From CAXMNX01 sp964194845 (GTDB taxonomy: Bacteria; Pseudomonadota; Alphaproteobacteria; Rhodobacterales; Rhodobacteraceae), in the NCBI GenBank assembly GCA_964194845.1, contig CAXMNX010000089.1, forward strand, positions 7,539 through 71,538: 64,000 nt of DNA. The letters are read 5' to 3'. The notes beneath the pieces are model-generated. The model worked only from the letters and a program-made list of their open reading frames with translations, was not told the origin of the DNA and made no database searches. Of the stretch, positions 15,846 to 24,377 are shown one piece after another; position 1 is the stretch's first letter; every line of letters starts with the position of its first letter. Made by a program: the position numbers and the translations under genes.

Positions 15846-16472
15846 GTGCGAGTGTGGGGTATGCCGCGAAAAAACGTTGGAACCGCCGAGAGGATTCTCG
15901 ACGAAGCGCGAACAATTGTACGCGATCTTGGGCCGGACAAGCTGACGTTTGACGCGGTGGCGGCACGGGTCGGCGTCACCAAGCAAGCCGTCATCTACTG
16001 GTATCCGAACAAGGCGCGTCTTGTCGAAGCGCTGGTGCGCCCGGCACTGGAAGCGGAGGCGACGGCGGGCAAGGTCGCACTTGGTGCAAATGTGGCACCC
16101 GACGACGCGATCCGGCGATTGGTTGAAGCGCTTGCCGCGTTCCACATGTCTGACCTCGACCGGTTTCGGCTGATGTATGTCACCCCACAGATCGGGCATC
16201 GGCCGGGTCGCGCGGGCGCGATGCTGACGACGCTGGGGCGAATTCATCCCGCCACAACCGAAATGAATGACTTGCTGGCCGAACGGCTTGTCGAAGGCGG
16301 CCGTTATCGTCGCCTGATCGAAGCACGCCGGGCTGCCGTTGCGATCCACACGTCGCTTCTTGGCCTGCTGTTGCGCATGGCAATGGCCGATACGCTGAAT
16401 GCACCGCTTCGCCACCGCGACGACGCCTTGATCGAAGCCCTGCTCGGGGTGATCGCACCGCAAGCCGCCTGA
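15846..16472 (+). CDS. TetR-family transcriptional regulator
   Basis: A 208-residue regulator. The helix-turn-helix lies near residues 15-60 (AERILDEARTIVRDLGPDKLTFDAVAARVG then TKQAVIYWYPNKARLVEAL). The C-terminal ligand domain is helical and not assignable to a subgroup. The start is uncertain: GTG at 15846 has AAAGG six bases upstream, while the ATG at 15861 gives MPRKNVGTAERI but has GGGG only one base away; I use the GTG. Target genes are unknown; gnd follows 63 bases later on the same strand but need not be regulated by it. Confidence 0.85.
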   Translation: MRVWGMPRKNVGTAERILDEARTIVRDLGPDKLTFDAVAARVGVTKQAVIYWYPNKARLVEALVRPALEAEATAGKVALGANVAPDDAIRRLVEALAAFHMSDLDRFRLMYVTPQIGHRPGRAGAMLTTLGRIHPATTEMNDLLAERLVEGGRYRRLIEARRAAVAIHTSLLGLLLRMAMADTLNAPLRHRDDALIEALLGVIAPQAA

Positions 16473-16535
16473 CCCCTTGGCACCTGGTGTCCCGGAGCTT
16501 AGCTTGAAGGCAGGCGGAGCGGGGCGCAGGCAGTT

Positions 16536-17930
16536 ATGGCCAGGATCGGCATTATCGGAATGGGCACCATGGGTGCCGCGCTGGCGCTGAACATGGCGGA
16601 AAACGGGTTCGACGTTGCCATCTACAATCGCACCCCCGAGGCCACGCGAGGCGTTGTGGCCGGTGCCGGGGCGCTATCGGAGAGGCTCACACCCAGCGAA
16701 AGCCTTGAGGAGTTTGTCCAGAACGTGGAGACGCCGCGCGCCATCCTGTTGATGGTCAAGGCGGGCGCACCGGTGGATGCGGTGATCACGTCGCTGCTGC
16801 CGAATTTGGCAAAAGGCGACCTGATCATTGATGCCGGTAACGCCGATTTTAACAATACGCGCCGCCGGGCCGAATGGCTTGAGGGCGAGGGGTTCAGTTT
16901 CCTGGGCATCGGTGTGTCGGGTGGCGAGGAGGGTGCGCGGAACGGGCCGTCAATAATGGCCGGTGGATCGCGGCAGGCGTATGCGCGGATCGCCGATATC
17001 ATCACGAGCATTGCCGCGAAGTTTCAGGGTGATCCATGTGCTGACTGGCTTGGGCCGGATGGCGCCGGGCATTTTGTTAAAACCGTCCACAACGGCATCG
17101 AATATGCCGATATGCAGCTGATCGCGGAAGCCTATGGGCTTTTGACGGCAGACGGACGGTCGGTGAGCGATATGGCGGGTCTGTTCGGGCGCTGGAATAC
17201 CGGGCGTTTGCAGTCATATCTTATTGAAATAACGACGGAAATCCTGAAATCCGTCGACAGCGCGACCGGCGCGTCGGTGGTTGATGTGATCCTTGATCAG
17301 GCGGGGCAGAAAGGCACCGGCCGCTGGACGGTGATCGAAGCGCTGAAGCTTGGGCAGTCAGCAACAACGATCGAAAGTGCTGTCGCGGCGCGGTCCTGGT
17401 CAGCGGCCCGCGACACACGCATTGCCGCCGAGGCGATGTTCCCGCCCGAGCAAAAGGCGGCCATGGTTCTGGATAACGACCTTGAGGCCGCACTTCTGGC
17501 CGCCCGCATTATTACTTACGGCCAGGGCATGGCGCTGCTTGCGGCGGCGTCCGATCATTTCGGCTGGAAGCTCGATCTGGCGCGTATCGCGGAAATCTGG
17601 CGGGCGGGTTGTATTATCCGGTCAGCGCTTCTGGACGATATCTCGTCGTCAATTCGAGCTGGTTTGCCGCATGGGCAATTGATCTTGTCGCCAGTGTTTG
17701 CCGAGATTCTGAGTGCCGAAGTTCCCGCACTTCGGCGCGTTACGGTTGCAGCGATGAAATCAGGCCAGCCGGTGCCTGCTATGGCGGCGGCGTTGTCATA
17801 TTTCGACACCATTCGGCGGGCACGCGGCACGACCAATCTGATCCAGGCGCAACGCGACTTTTTCGGCCGGCACGGGTTTCAGCGCACCGACCGCGAGGGC
17901 GAAGGTTTTCACGGGCCCTGGGCCGGCTAG
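16536..17930 (+). CDS. gnd: 6-phosphogluconate dehydrogenase, decarboxylating
   Basis: Oxidises 6-phosphogluconate to ribulose 5-phosphate with release of CO2 and NADPH in the pentose phosphate pathway. 464 residues, the normal long dimeric form. The Rossmann motif is IGIIGMGTMGAALALNMAENG with NRT for NADP; the catalytic segment is VSGGEEGARNGPSIMAGG, followed by GHFVKTVHNGIEYADMQ with the catalytic Lys. The C-terminal tail includes FHGPW. The start at 16536 is the only sensible one. Confidence 0.97.
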   Translation: MARIGIIGMGTMGAALALNMAENGFDVAIYNRTPEATRGVVAGAGALSERLTPSESLEEFVQNVETPRAILLMVKAGAPVDAVITSLLPNLAKGDLIIDAGNADFNNTRRRAEWLEGEGFSFLGIGVSGGEEGARNGPSIMAGGSRQAYARIADIITSIAAKFQGDPCADWLGPDGAGHFVKTVHNGIEYADMQLIAEAYGLLTADGRSVSDMAGLFGRWNTGRLQSYLIEITTEILKSVDSATGASVVDVILDQAGQKGTGRWTVIEALKLGQSATTIESAVAARSWSAARDTRIAAEAMFPPEQKAAMVLDNDLEAALLAARIITYGQGMALLAAASDHFGWKLDLARIAEIWRAGCIIRSALLDDISSSIRAGLPHGQLILSPVFAEILSAEVPALRRVTVAAMKSGQPVPAMAAALSYFDTIRRARGTTNLIQAQRDFFGRHGFQRTDREGEGFHGPWAG

Positions 17931-17936
17931 GCCCGT
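17911..17936. terminator. GC hairpin spanning the gnd stop
   Basis: ACGGGCC (17911-17917) and GGCCCGT (17930-17936) pair perfectly around the gnd stop codon, between convergent genes. No T tract is present, so termination is only a possibility. Confidence 0.3.
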
Positions 17937-17945
17937 GCACGAGCC

Positions 17946-18227
17946 TCAGCCGCGCATCTTCTTGACGACCATGCCAACGACGACTTGAACAACAAGTCCG
18001 GCAACGCCGCCGCCCACAAAATTCGTCGCCAACGAGGCGATATCCAGACCGCCAGCCGCTGCCGCGCCCGAACCCATGAGACCGCCAAGCAATTGACCGC
18101 CGCCGAAGCCACCGGCAGCGCCAGCAACCACATTGCTGAAGCTACCCATGTCGCCGCCTTTGGCGATCCTGCCGCCGCCCATTCCGCCTACGGCTCCGCC
18201 GACCAATTGTGCGAGTATCTGTTCCAC
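17946..18227 (-). CDS. Glycine-rich small membrane-associated protein
   Basis: A 93-residue protein starting MEQILAQLVGGAVGG, dominated by Gly, Ala and Val in repeated GG-containing stretches and ending in a hydrophobic helix (GGVAGLVVQVVVGMVV) plus KKMRG. It looks like a small membrane-inserting or self-assembling protein. I have seen similar unnamed proteins in Rhodobacterales and in other bacteria but know no function. GGAGCG lies a few bases upstream of the start. It converges with gnd. Confidence 0.7.
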   Translation of the reverse strand: MEQILAQLVGGAVGGMGGGRIAKGGDMGSFSNVVAGAAGGFGGGQLLGGLMGSGAAAAGGLDIASLATNFVGGGVAGLVVQVVVGMVVKKMRG

Positions 18228-18500
18228 GTTGTCGCTCCTTCCCTATTCTGCGAGGACGCCTGGACAGAGAGTAGCCCGACGACGTCATGTGTTTCACGGG
18301 AAAATTGACGTTTATGGCGTATGTTGACGAATGGGCGTTATTTTTCGCCAGATGTGCTTTGCGTATTCAATAAAATTCAATCCTTTCAATTGGTAATGGC
18401 GGTATATTGCGGCGGTGCCCGCCTGCCACACCTTGCGACTTTTGGCTTGCTGACATGGTCAAACGTCCTTACACGCCGACAGATTACATCGAGGGTCGCC

Positions 18501-19289
18501 ATGCAGGGCAGTGCAAATCTTAACGTCATGATCAAGGCCGCGCGAAGCGCTGGCCGAAGCCTTGTCAAGGATTTTCAGGAAGTCGAGAACCTGCAAGTTT
18601 CTTCGAAAAGCGCGGGCGACTTCGTCAGTCGCGCCGATATCGCGGCGGAAAAGATCGTGCGCGATATTCTGGTCGAGGCACGACCGAACTACGGCTGGGT
18701 CGGCGAGGAAAGTGAACCTGTCCAAGGCAAGGATCCCACCCGGCGCTGGATCGTCGATCCGCTGGACGGAACCACCAATTTTCTGCACGGGCTGCCCCAT
18801 TGGGGCGTCTCTATTGCGCTGGAACACAAGGGCGAGATCGTGGCGGCGGTGGTGTTTGACCCGGCGAAAGACGAGATGTTCGTGGCCGAGAAGGGTCAGG
18901 GCGCCTACCTGAACGAAGGCCGGCTGCGGGTTTCAGATCGAAAACTGTTGATCGAGGCGGTCTTCGCGAGTGGTCTGCCGTTCGGCGGGCGCAGTGATAT
19001 GCCCGAGGCGATAGCGGACCTGGCGCGCCTGCTTCCCATGACCGCCGGGGTTCGGCGCTGGGGTGCGGCGGCACTTGATCTGGCCTACGTCGCCGCAGGC
19101 CGCTTCGATGGCTTTTGGGAGCGAAAGCTCAGCATTTGGGACACCGCTGCGGGCGTGCTGCTGGTTCGCGAGGCAGGTGGTCTGGTTGAAGGCATCGTAC
19201 GGGGAACAAACCCTTTGGAATCCGGGAATGTGCTGGCGGCGGCTGAGCCGATCTTTGATACATTCGCGAAGGTGATCCGCGCTAAATAG
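18501..19289 (+). CDS. suhB: Inositol monophosphatase family protein
   Basis: Mg-dependent sugar or inositol phosphatase, 262 residues. The three metal-site motifs are present: WVGEESE, WIVDPLDGTTNFLHGLPHW, and WDTAAGVLLVREAGG. It could act on inositol 1-phosphate or serve as SuhB; CysQ and histidinol-phosphatase variants are less likely from the DPLDGTTNFLHG form. The start at 18501 gives the usual MQGSANLNVMIKAAR; the frame stays open 60 codons upstream through AT-rich non-coding sequence. The 273-base gap before it holds no recognisable gene. Confidence 0.92.
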   Translation: MQGSANLNVMIKAARSAGRSLVKDFQEVENLQVSSKSAGDFVSRADIAAEKIVRDILVEARPNYGWVGEESEPVQGKDPTRRWIVDPLDGTTNFLHGLPHWGVSIALEHKGEIVAAVVFDPAKDEMFVAEKGQGAYLNEGRLRVSDRKLLIEAVFASGLPFGGRSDMPEAIADLARLLPMTAGVRRWGAAALDLAYVAAGRFDGFWERKLSIWDTAAGVLLVREAGGLVEGIVRGTNPLESGNVLAAAEPIFDTFAKVIRAK

Positions 19290-19347
19290 CGGCAATACAC
19301 TTACGCGCCGTCATTTTTTCGCCGCATTTTTTGCCCATCATGACCGC

Positions 19348-19515
19348 ATGTTGCCAAATTTTCGGGACGAGGCTGGGGGCCTTCCGGTATGGACGATTGC
19401 CGTTCTTGCCGTTCTCGTTCTGTCGCTTCTGATGGTCCGGCCCATTGCAGCAAAAAATACCACCCTTGAAGACAGCCTGGGTTCGGACATTCAGACTGAA
19501 ATCTTGCCACTTTGA
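19348..19515 (+). CDS. Possible 55-residue single-pass membrane protein
   Basis: A short frame encoding MLPNFRDEAGGLPVW, a hydrophobic helix (TIAVLAVLVLSLLMV), and a hydrophilic C-terminus (NTTLEDSLGSDIQTEILPL). The charge layout (acidic/basic head, one helix, acidic tail) looks like a real small membrane protein rather than random frame, but there is no clear ribosome binding site and I recognise no family. Confidence 0.4.
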   Translation: MLPNFRDEAGGLPVWTIAVLAVLVLSLLMVRPIAAKNTTLEDSLGSDIQTEILPL

Positions 19516-19625
19516 GCAATATTGCCGCTGTGCGGCATTATTTCACTTGTTTTTCTGCGGCAGCACGGTAATTAAGTTGCGCGTTGGCTGGTTTGAAAGA
19601 TAGAATGTTGCGGAAGGGTGGGGGA

Positions 19626-20069
19626 ATGTTGGATAATAATCCCAGAGGCACAATCGTTATCGAAGACCTTGAGATCGGGATGACCCGATCGCTCGTGAAA
19701 GAGGTCACCGATCTTGATATCGAACTTTTCGCGCAGGTTTCCACGGACCGCAATCCGGTGCATCTGGACGACGCCTATGCGATGGACACCATATTCGAGG
19801 GCCGGATCGCGCATGGCATGCTGACCGCCGGTCTGATCTCGGCGGTGATCGGCGAACAGCTGCCGGGGCACGGCACGGTCTATCTGGGGCAAACTCTGAA
19901 ATTTCTGGCGCCCGTGCGTCCCGGCGATATGGTCACAGCCGAGGTTGAGGTTTTGGAAATCGACTATTCCAGACGCCGCGTCAAACTGGACACGCGCTGT
20001 CTGGTAAACGGCAAGCCGGTGCTGAAGGGCGAAGCGACGGTATTGGCGCCTTCCGGCAAATTCGACTGA
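19626..20069 (+). CDS. MaoC-family (R)-specific enoyl-CoA hydratase
   Basis: Hot-dog-fold hydratase, 146 residues. The catalytic dyad motif is TDRNPVHLDDAYA, preceded by EVTDLDIELFAQVS and followed by GRIAHGMLTAGLISAVIGEQLPG, the PhaJ/MaoC hydratase-2 signature. It would hydrate trans-2-enoyl-CoA to (R)-3-hydroxyacyl-CoA, for PHA precursors or fatty-acid metabolism. The start at 19626 is taken for the GGGTGGGGG just upstream; a TTG at 19584 is in frame but unlikely. Confidence 0.88.
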   Translation: MLDNNPRGTIVIEDLEIGMTRSLVKEVTDLDIELFAQVSTDRNPVHLDDAYAMDTIFEGRIAHGMLTAGLISAVIGEQLPGHGTVYLGQTLKFLAPVRPGDMVTAEVEVLEIDYSRRRVKLDTRCLVNGKPVLKGEATVLAPSGKFD

Positions 20070-20107
20070 GGGTTGCAGCCCTTGCTGGCGCGCGCTAGGG
20101 CGTCGCC

Positions 20108-21034
20108 ATGCGCATCCATCGCGACACTGCTTATCTTGATGTTGCCGACCGCGGCGCGACTGCGGCAATCGGCAATTTCGATGGTGTGCATCTAGGCCAT
20201 CAGGCGGTCTTGCAGATTTCCGCCAAAGCATCGGACGCGCCGCTGGGTGTGGTCACATTCGAGCCGCACCCGCGCGAATTTTTCGCGCCCGACGCCGCGC
20301 CCTTTCGCCTGATGAATGCCGACGCCAAGGCGCATCGTCTTGAAAAACTTGGCGTTTTGCACTTTTATGAACTGGCCTTCAATTCTACGATTTCCGAACT
20401 AACGCCCGAGGATTTCGCGCGGAAGATCCTGGCCGAGAGATTGGGGCTGGCGCACGTCACTGTGGGACGCGACTTTTGTTTTGGCAAAGATCGGGCAGGC
20501 GACAGTGCTGCACTGGAACAATTCGGTTCTGCGATGGGATTTGGCGTGACCATTACCGATCTGGTGGAAACCGGCGGCATCGAAGTGTCGTCAACACGCA
20601 TCCGCGCGGCCCTTTCCGATGGACGGCCAGAGGACGCGGCACGGATGCTTGGGCATCTGCATCGGATCGAGGGCGTGGTCGAGCGCGGCGAACAGCGCGG
20701 TCGCGACCTGGGATATCCGACGGCAAATATGTCGATTGCCGGTCTGCATCCGCCGAAGTTTGGTGTCTACGCGGTGCGAGTGAGTGTGCTGACCGGCGAG
20801 AATGTCGGTGAGTATGACGGTGTCGCCTCGCTTGGGGTCCGTCCGATGTTCGATGGCGATGTTGCCAACCTTGAAACGTTCCTTTTTGATTTTCGCGGTG
20901 ATCTTTATGGCGCCGAGCTTTCTGTCGCGCTGGTGGCTTATCTGCGGGCCGAGGAAAAGTTCGACGGCCTTGATGCGCTGATCGCCCAGATGGACGCCGA
21001 CAGCGCGCAGGCGCGCGGGCTGCTTGGGCGATGA
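20108..21034 (+). CDS. ribF: Bifunctional riboflavin kinase / FAD synthetase
   Basis: Converts riboflavin to FMN and FMN to FAD, 308 residues. The N-terminal nucleotidyltransferase domain has AAIGNFDGVHLGHQAVL and VVTFEPHPREFF, with the later ISSTR-like motif as VSSTRIRAAL. The C-terminal kinase domain begins near residue 185 with GVVERGEQRGRDLGYPTANM, the PTAN motif binding ATP-Mg. Its stop overlaps the ycgN-type start (ATGA at 21031), indicating translational coupling in an operon with the next two genes. Confidence 0.97.
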   Translation: MRIHRDTAYLDVADRGATAAIGNFDGVHLGHQAVLQISAKASDAPLGVVTFEPHPREFFAPDAAPFRLMNADAKAHRLEKLGVLHFYELAFNSTISELTPEDFARKILAERLGLAHVTVGRDFCFGKDRAGDSAALEQFGSAMGFGVTITDLVETGGIEVSSTRIRAALSDGRPEDAARMLGHLHRIEGVVERGEQRGRDLGYPTANMSIAGLHPPKFGVYAVRVSVLTGENVGEYDGVASLGVRPMFDGDVANLETFLFDFRGDLYGAELSVALVAYLRAEEKFDGLDALIAQMDADSAQARGLLGR

Positions 21035-21501
21035 CCGACCCAATTGATCGGACCGGTCTGCGCGACCGCTATTGGGAGCGTGTGCCGCTTAAAAACCTTA
21101 CGCGACGGGAATGGGAAGCGCTTTGCGATGGTTGCGGGAAATGCTGCCTGAACAAGCTAGAAGACCCCGATACCAGCGAGATCGCGTTTACCCGCGTTGC
21201 CTGCCGGTTGCTGGACGCCGAAACGTGCCGCTGCGGGCAATACGATATCCGCAAACAATTCGTGCCCGATTGCGTGCATCTGACGCCGACAAACATCGCG
21301 GACATCGCCTATTGGATGCCCGCCACCTGCGCCTATCGACTGCTATTCGAAGGCAAGCCGCTTTACGACTGGCATCCACTGGTTTCCGGTGATCCGGCTT
21401 CGGTTCACGAGGCAGGAATATCGGTCAAAGGCTGGACTGTGCCCGAGTTCGAAGTGCCCGAGGACGAGTGGGAAGACCATATCATCGAGGATCTGACATG
21501 A
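21031..21501 (+). CDS. YcgN/UPF0260 cysteine-cluster protein
   Basis: A 156-residue protein of the YcgN (UPF0260) family. The Cys cluster LCDGCGKCCLNKLED followed by VACRLLDAETCRC and PDCVHLTP is diagnostic and would bind a metal (Zn or Fe). No reaction is established for the family. It overlaps ribF by four bases at its start and the threonine aldolase by four at its end, forming a tight three-gene unit. Confidence 0.93.
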   Translation: MTDPIDRTGLRDRYWERVPLKNLTRREWEALCDGCGKCCLNKLEDPDTSEIAFTRVACRLLDAETCRCGQYDIRKQFVPDCVHLTPTNIADIAYWMPATCAYRLLFEGKPLYDWHPLVSGDPASVHEAGISVKGWTVPEFEVPEDEWEDHIIEDLT

Positions 21502-22547
21502 ATTTCGCCTCGGACAATGCCGGGCCCGTCCATCCCAAAGTTCTGGAGGCCCTCGCGCGAGCCAACGACGGCTATGCGATGCCATATGGCAACGATCCCT
21601 TGACCGCGCGCGCCGAGGAGAAGGTTCGCGAGCTGTTTGAAGCGCCGGACGCCGGTGTGTTTCTGGTCGCCACCGGGACGGCGGCCAATTCGCTGTGTCT
21701 GGCAACGCTGGCAAATCCCTGGGAAACGGTTTTTTGCGCGCGGTTCGCCCATGCCCACGTGGACGAATGCAATGCGCCCGAGTTTTTTGGCGGCGGCATC
21801 AAGATTTCAACGGTGGGCGCGGCCGATGACAAATATACGGCTGCCGAGCTGGAAACGGCGATTGCGGCGTGGGATCCGGCGAATATTCAGAACCCGGCGT
21901 GGGGGCCGGTTTCGGTCACTCAGGTCACCGAGCGCGGCACGCTTTATTCTTTAGAGGAAATTTCCGCAATTGCGGGTGTCGCCAGGGCGCATGGGTTGAC
22001 GCTGCATTTGGATGGCGCGCGTTTCGCCAATGCTGCCATCGCGCTGGAATGCAGTGCGGCGGACATGTCATGGCGCGCGGGCGTCGATGCGGTGTCGTTC
22101 GGGGGCACAAAAAATGGGCTGATGGGCGTCGAGGCGGCGGTGATCTTCGACGGCGACAAGGCGGAGGAATTTGCCCGGCGGCGGAAGCGGGGCGCGCATC
22201 TATTCTCGAAAAGCCGGTATCTGGCCGCCCAGATGGACGCCAGTCTCACCGACGATCTTTGGCGCGAAACCGCGACGGCGGCCAATGCGGCGGCGGCGCG
22301 GCTTGTTGAGGGTCTGAAAGGTGTTAATGAGGCCGAGTTTGCCTTCACGCCGCAGGCCAACATGATCTATGTCTGGATGCCGCGCGCGCTGCACCGGCGT
22401 CTGAACGATGCCGGGGCCATTTACTATATCGAGCAAGGCAGGCTTGAGGGCGCAGATCCGGGCGAATTGCTGCTTGGACGGCTGGTGTGCGACTGGTCGA
22501 CGACGAAAGAAAGCGTGGACCGGTTTCTTGAGGTTGCACAGGGGTAG
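21498..22547 (+). CDS. ltaE: Low-specificity L-threonine aldolase
   Basis: PLP enzyme cleaving L-threonine or L-allo-threonine to glycine and acetaldehyde, 349 residues. It shows MNFASDNAGPVHPKVLEAL, VATGTAANSLCLATLA, LHLDGARFANAA (Asp contacting PLP) and the Schiff-base lysine in VSFGGTKNGLMGVEAA. The start at 21498 overlaps the upstream stop, so it is coupled to ycgN. It could supply glycine to the beta-hydroxyaspartate cycle encoded at 45266-49659, but the loci are 24 kb apart and that link is only metabolic. Confidence 0.94.
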   Translation: MNFASDNAGPVHPKVLEALARANDGYAMPYGNDPLTARAEEKVRELFEAPDAGVFLVATGTAANSLCLATLANPWETVFCARFAHAHVDECNAPEFFGGGIKISTVGAADDKYTAAELETAIAAWDPANIQNPAWGPVSVTQVTERGTLYSLEEISAIAGVARAHGLTLHLDGARFANAAIALECSAADMSWRAGVDAVSFGGTKNGLMGVEAAVIFDGDKAEEFARRRKRGAHLFSKSRYLAAQMDASLTDDLWRETATAANAAAARLVEGLKGVNEAEFAFTPQANMIYVWMPRALHRRLNDAGAIYYIEQGRLEGADPGELLLGRLVCDWSTTKESVDRFLEVAQG

Positions 22548-22550
22548 GTC

Positions 22551-23027
22551 TCAGGCAAAGCCCTCGCGAACCGCACCATCGCGAACCACGGCAGCTTCAA
22601 TCGCCTCTGCCCGATGAACCCGCCGCGTCTGGCCGTCGTTTTCAAGGCTGATCCCAACCGCACCGCCGGTGGCGCGCAGCGAGTCCCCGACGGCCACGGC
22701 GTATTCCATCAGGAAACTTGACGGCTTGATCACACTTGTCCGTGCGGCGACGACATATTCCTCGTTCTGGCGAACCGGGGCCAGAAAGTCCGCCGTCACC
22801 CGGCGCACGACCAGCATAGGATCGCCCGGGCCGTAATCGGTGAACCCATAATCCTGAACATACGCCACCCGGATCGTTTCGAACCACCGCAGAAACACGA
22901 CGTTGTTCACGTGGTTCAGCGCGTCAAGTTCGTAAAACCGCACCCGGTCGCGATAGCCATAGGCAAAGCCGTCCAATCCGGCCCGGGCCAGCGTTTCGGC
23001 GTCGAGGTGGGTGAGAAAATCAGACAT
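22551..23027 (-). CDS. Acyl-CoA thioesterase, hot-dog fold
   Basis: A 158-residue thioesterase of the 4-hydroxybenzoyl-CoA/YbgC-like group. The catalytic region reads VRFYELDALNHVNNVVFLRWFET, with Asp and His-Asn in the family positions, followed by VQNEEYVV-like beta strands (PVRQNEEYVVAARTSV). The acyl substrate is unknown. The start at 23027 is the first Met; the gene lies just downstream of tRNA-Gly on the same strand and converges with ltaE, 3 bases from its stop. Confidence 0.88.
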   Translation of the reverse strand: MSDFLTHLDAETLARAGLDGFAYGYRDRVRFYELDALNHVNNVVFLRWFETIRVAYVQDYGFTDYGPGDPMLVVRRVTADFLAPVRQNEEYVVAARTSVIKPSSFLMEYAVAVGDSLRATGGAVGISLENDGQTRRVHRAEAIEAAVVRDGAVREGFA

Positions 23028-23041
23028 ATCTTTAAGCGCCC

Positions 23042-23115
23042 TGGAGCGGGTGAAGGGAATCGAACCCTCGTCTTTAGCTTGGGAAGCTGCTGCTCTGCCA
23101 TTGAGCTACACCCGC
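23042..23115 (-). tRNA. tRNA-Gly (anticodon CCC)
   Basis: A 74-base tRNA with encoded CCA. Acceptor GCGGGTG pairs with CACCCGC, the D-stem GCTC/GAGC is perfect, the T-arm is GAGGG-TTCGATT-CCCTT, and the anticodon loop TTCCCAA gives CCC. The two outer pairs of the anticodon stem are mismatched (G27-A43 and C28-A42), leaving only three pairs. The first 40 bases recur, with two changes, at 25909-25948. Confidence 0.93.
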
Positions 23116-23126
23116 TGATCGGAAAA

Positions 23127-23155
23127 GGCTTAGTTCAAGGGGTTTTTCCGGTCAA
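23127..23155 (-). promoter_or_regulatory. Promoter of tRNA-Gly
   Basis: On the minus strand TTGACC (23155-23150), a 17-base spacer and TAAGCC (23132-23127) lie 11 bases before the tRNA 5' end. Geometry and -35 match a vegetative sigma-70 promoter. Confidence 0.65.
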
Positions 23156-23177
23156 GCGCATCGCGGGATTCGAGTGG

Positions 23178-24377
23178 TCAGCGGATCGGCATGCCTTTTT
23201 GCCGGATCAGGCGTTTCTGAGCGGCGATCCGGAAAGGCGCGTTGGGTGCTCCGTAGCCGTTGTAGTCTTCCTGACGCTCGACGATCTCGAAGAAAAACCC
23301 TTTCGCGTCCGGGCGGCCATAGAGTTGCAGGTATCGGCCCAGATCGTCCTCGTCATAAAGGATGTTCGACGCCTTCAGTTGTGAAACAAAGCTGTCGTCG
23401 ACATTGAACCGGGTTGCCAGATCGCCGTAGTAGTTTTCCGGAATAGGCAACGGCTCAAAGCCTGTTACCGCCAGCCTGGCGGCGGTGTCAAAGATATCGT
23501 CGGTCGCAAAAGCAACGTGCTGAACCGTCGAGCCAAGACTGTCGCTGAGAAAATGACCGGCAAGTGTGCGATGGGTTTCGGCGCCATTGAGGGTTAGGCG
23601 TACTGCACCATCTGGGGCTTCGATGCTTTGGCTCCTCACAAGCCCGTCGGGATCGACAATGTCCAGCATCGGAGATGTCTTGAGGTCAAATATCGATGTG
23701 TAGAACAGCGACCAACTCAGCATCTCGTCGTAGTCCATTGTCTGCCCCACGTGATCGATACGATTGAGACCGGCACCCTTGCTGTCGCCCGTCTCATCCT
23801 CCGCGAGAAACTCAATTTCCCAGACGTCGGACAGCCCGCTTTCATCGTCGATAAAGTGCATGACGCTGCCGCCAACGCCGCGGATTGCAGGTATGTTCAG
23901 CTCGCCGGGCCCAATCGGTTGTGAAAATGGCGCGGCACCCATTGCCGAGGCCCGTGTCACCGTTCGGGCGACGCTGGCGACATGCAGGCCAAGATCACAG
24001 ATGCCGGTGCCGTGCGCGTGGTAGAAGGTCTGCGCGAAACCGGACGGGTCCTCGTTGACAATAATCCGGATCGAGCCCTGCTGCCAAAGTGTGAGTTGCT
24101 TTGCGATATGTACGCCCGCGCGGCGAAAACCCATCCCTTGTAGCGCCTGCGAGAAAGCGTGCGCTTCTTCGCCACGGGTCGCAATCTCTATGAATTCCAC
24201 ACCTTTAACCGCCATACGCGCCGGCAACTCGGGCAAGTCGATCTTGATATCAGGCTCAGCGCGGCGCACATCGTCCATTAGGGCAACCAGTGAACGGTGC
24301 CCGTCACGGGCAATGCCTGATGGGCTGCCGCCTCGGAATTGATCGTTGAAGATCTCCAGGCTGATCGTACGACGGCG
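23178..24377 (-). pseudogene. QuiC-like isomerase/HPPD-fold protein, N-terminus deleted
   Basis: C-terminal part of the two-domain family joining a sugar-phosphate-isomerase-like 3-dehydroshikimate dehydratase barrel to a 4-hydroxyphenylpyruvate-dioxygenase-like domain. The HPPD part is intact, with ligand motifs LNRIDHVGQT, STVQHVAFATDD and FFFEIVERQ (His, His, Glu). The frame opens at 24377 and its first recognisable residues, ISLEIFNDQFRGG, are the end of the missing barrel; an in-frame TGA lies at 24378-24380. The full family is roughly 600 residues, of which about 400 codons remain. A start at 24278 (MDDVRRAEPD) could still make a lone HPPD-like domain of 366 residues. The break coincides with that of the next gene. 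Confidence 0.8.
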
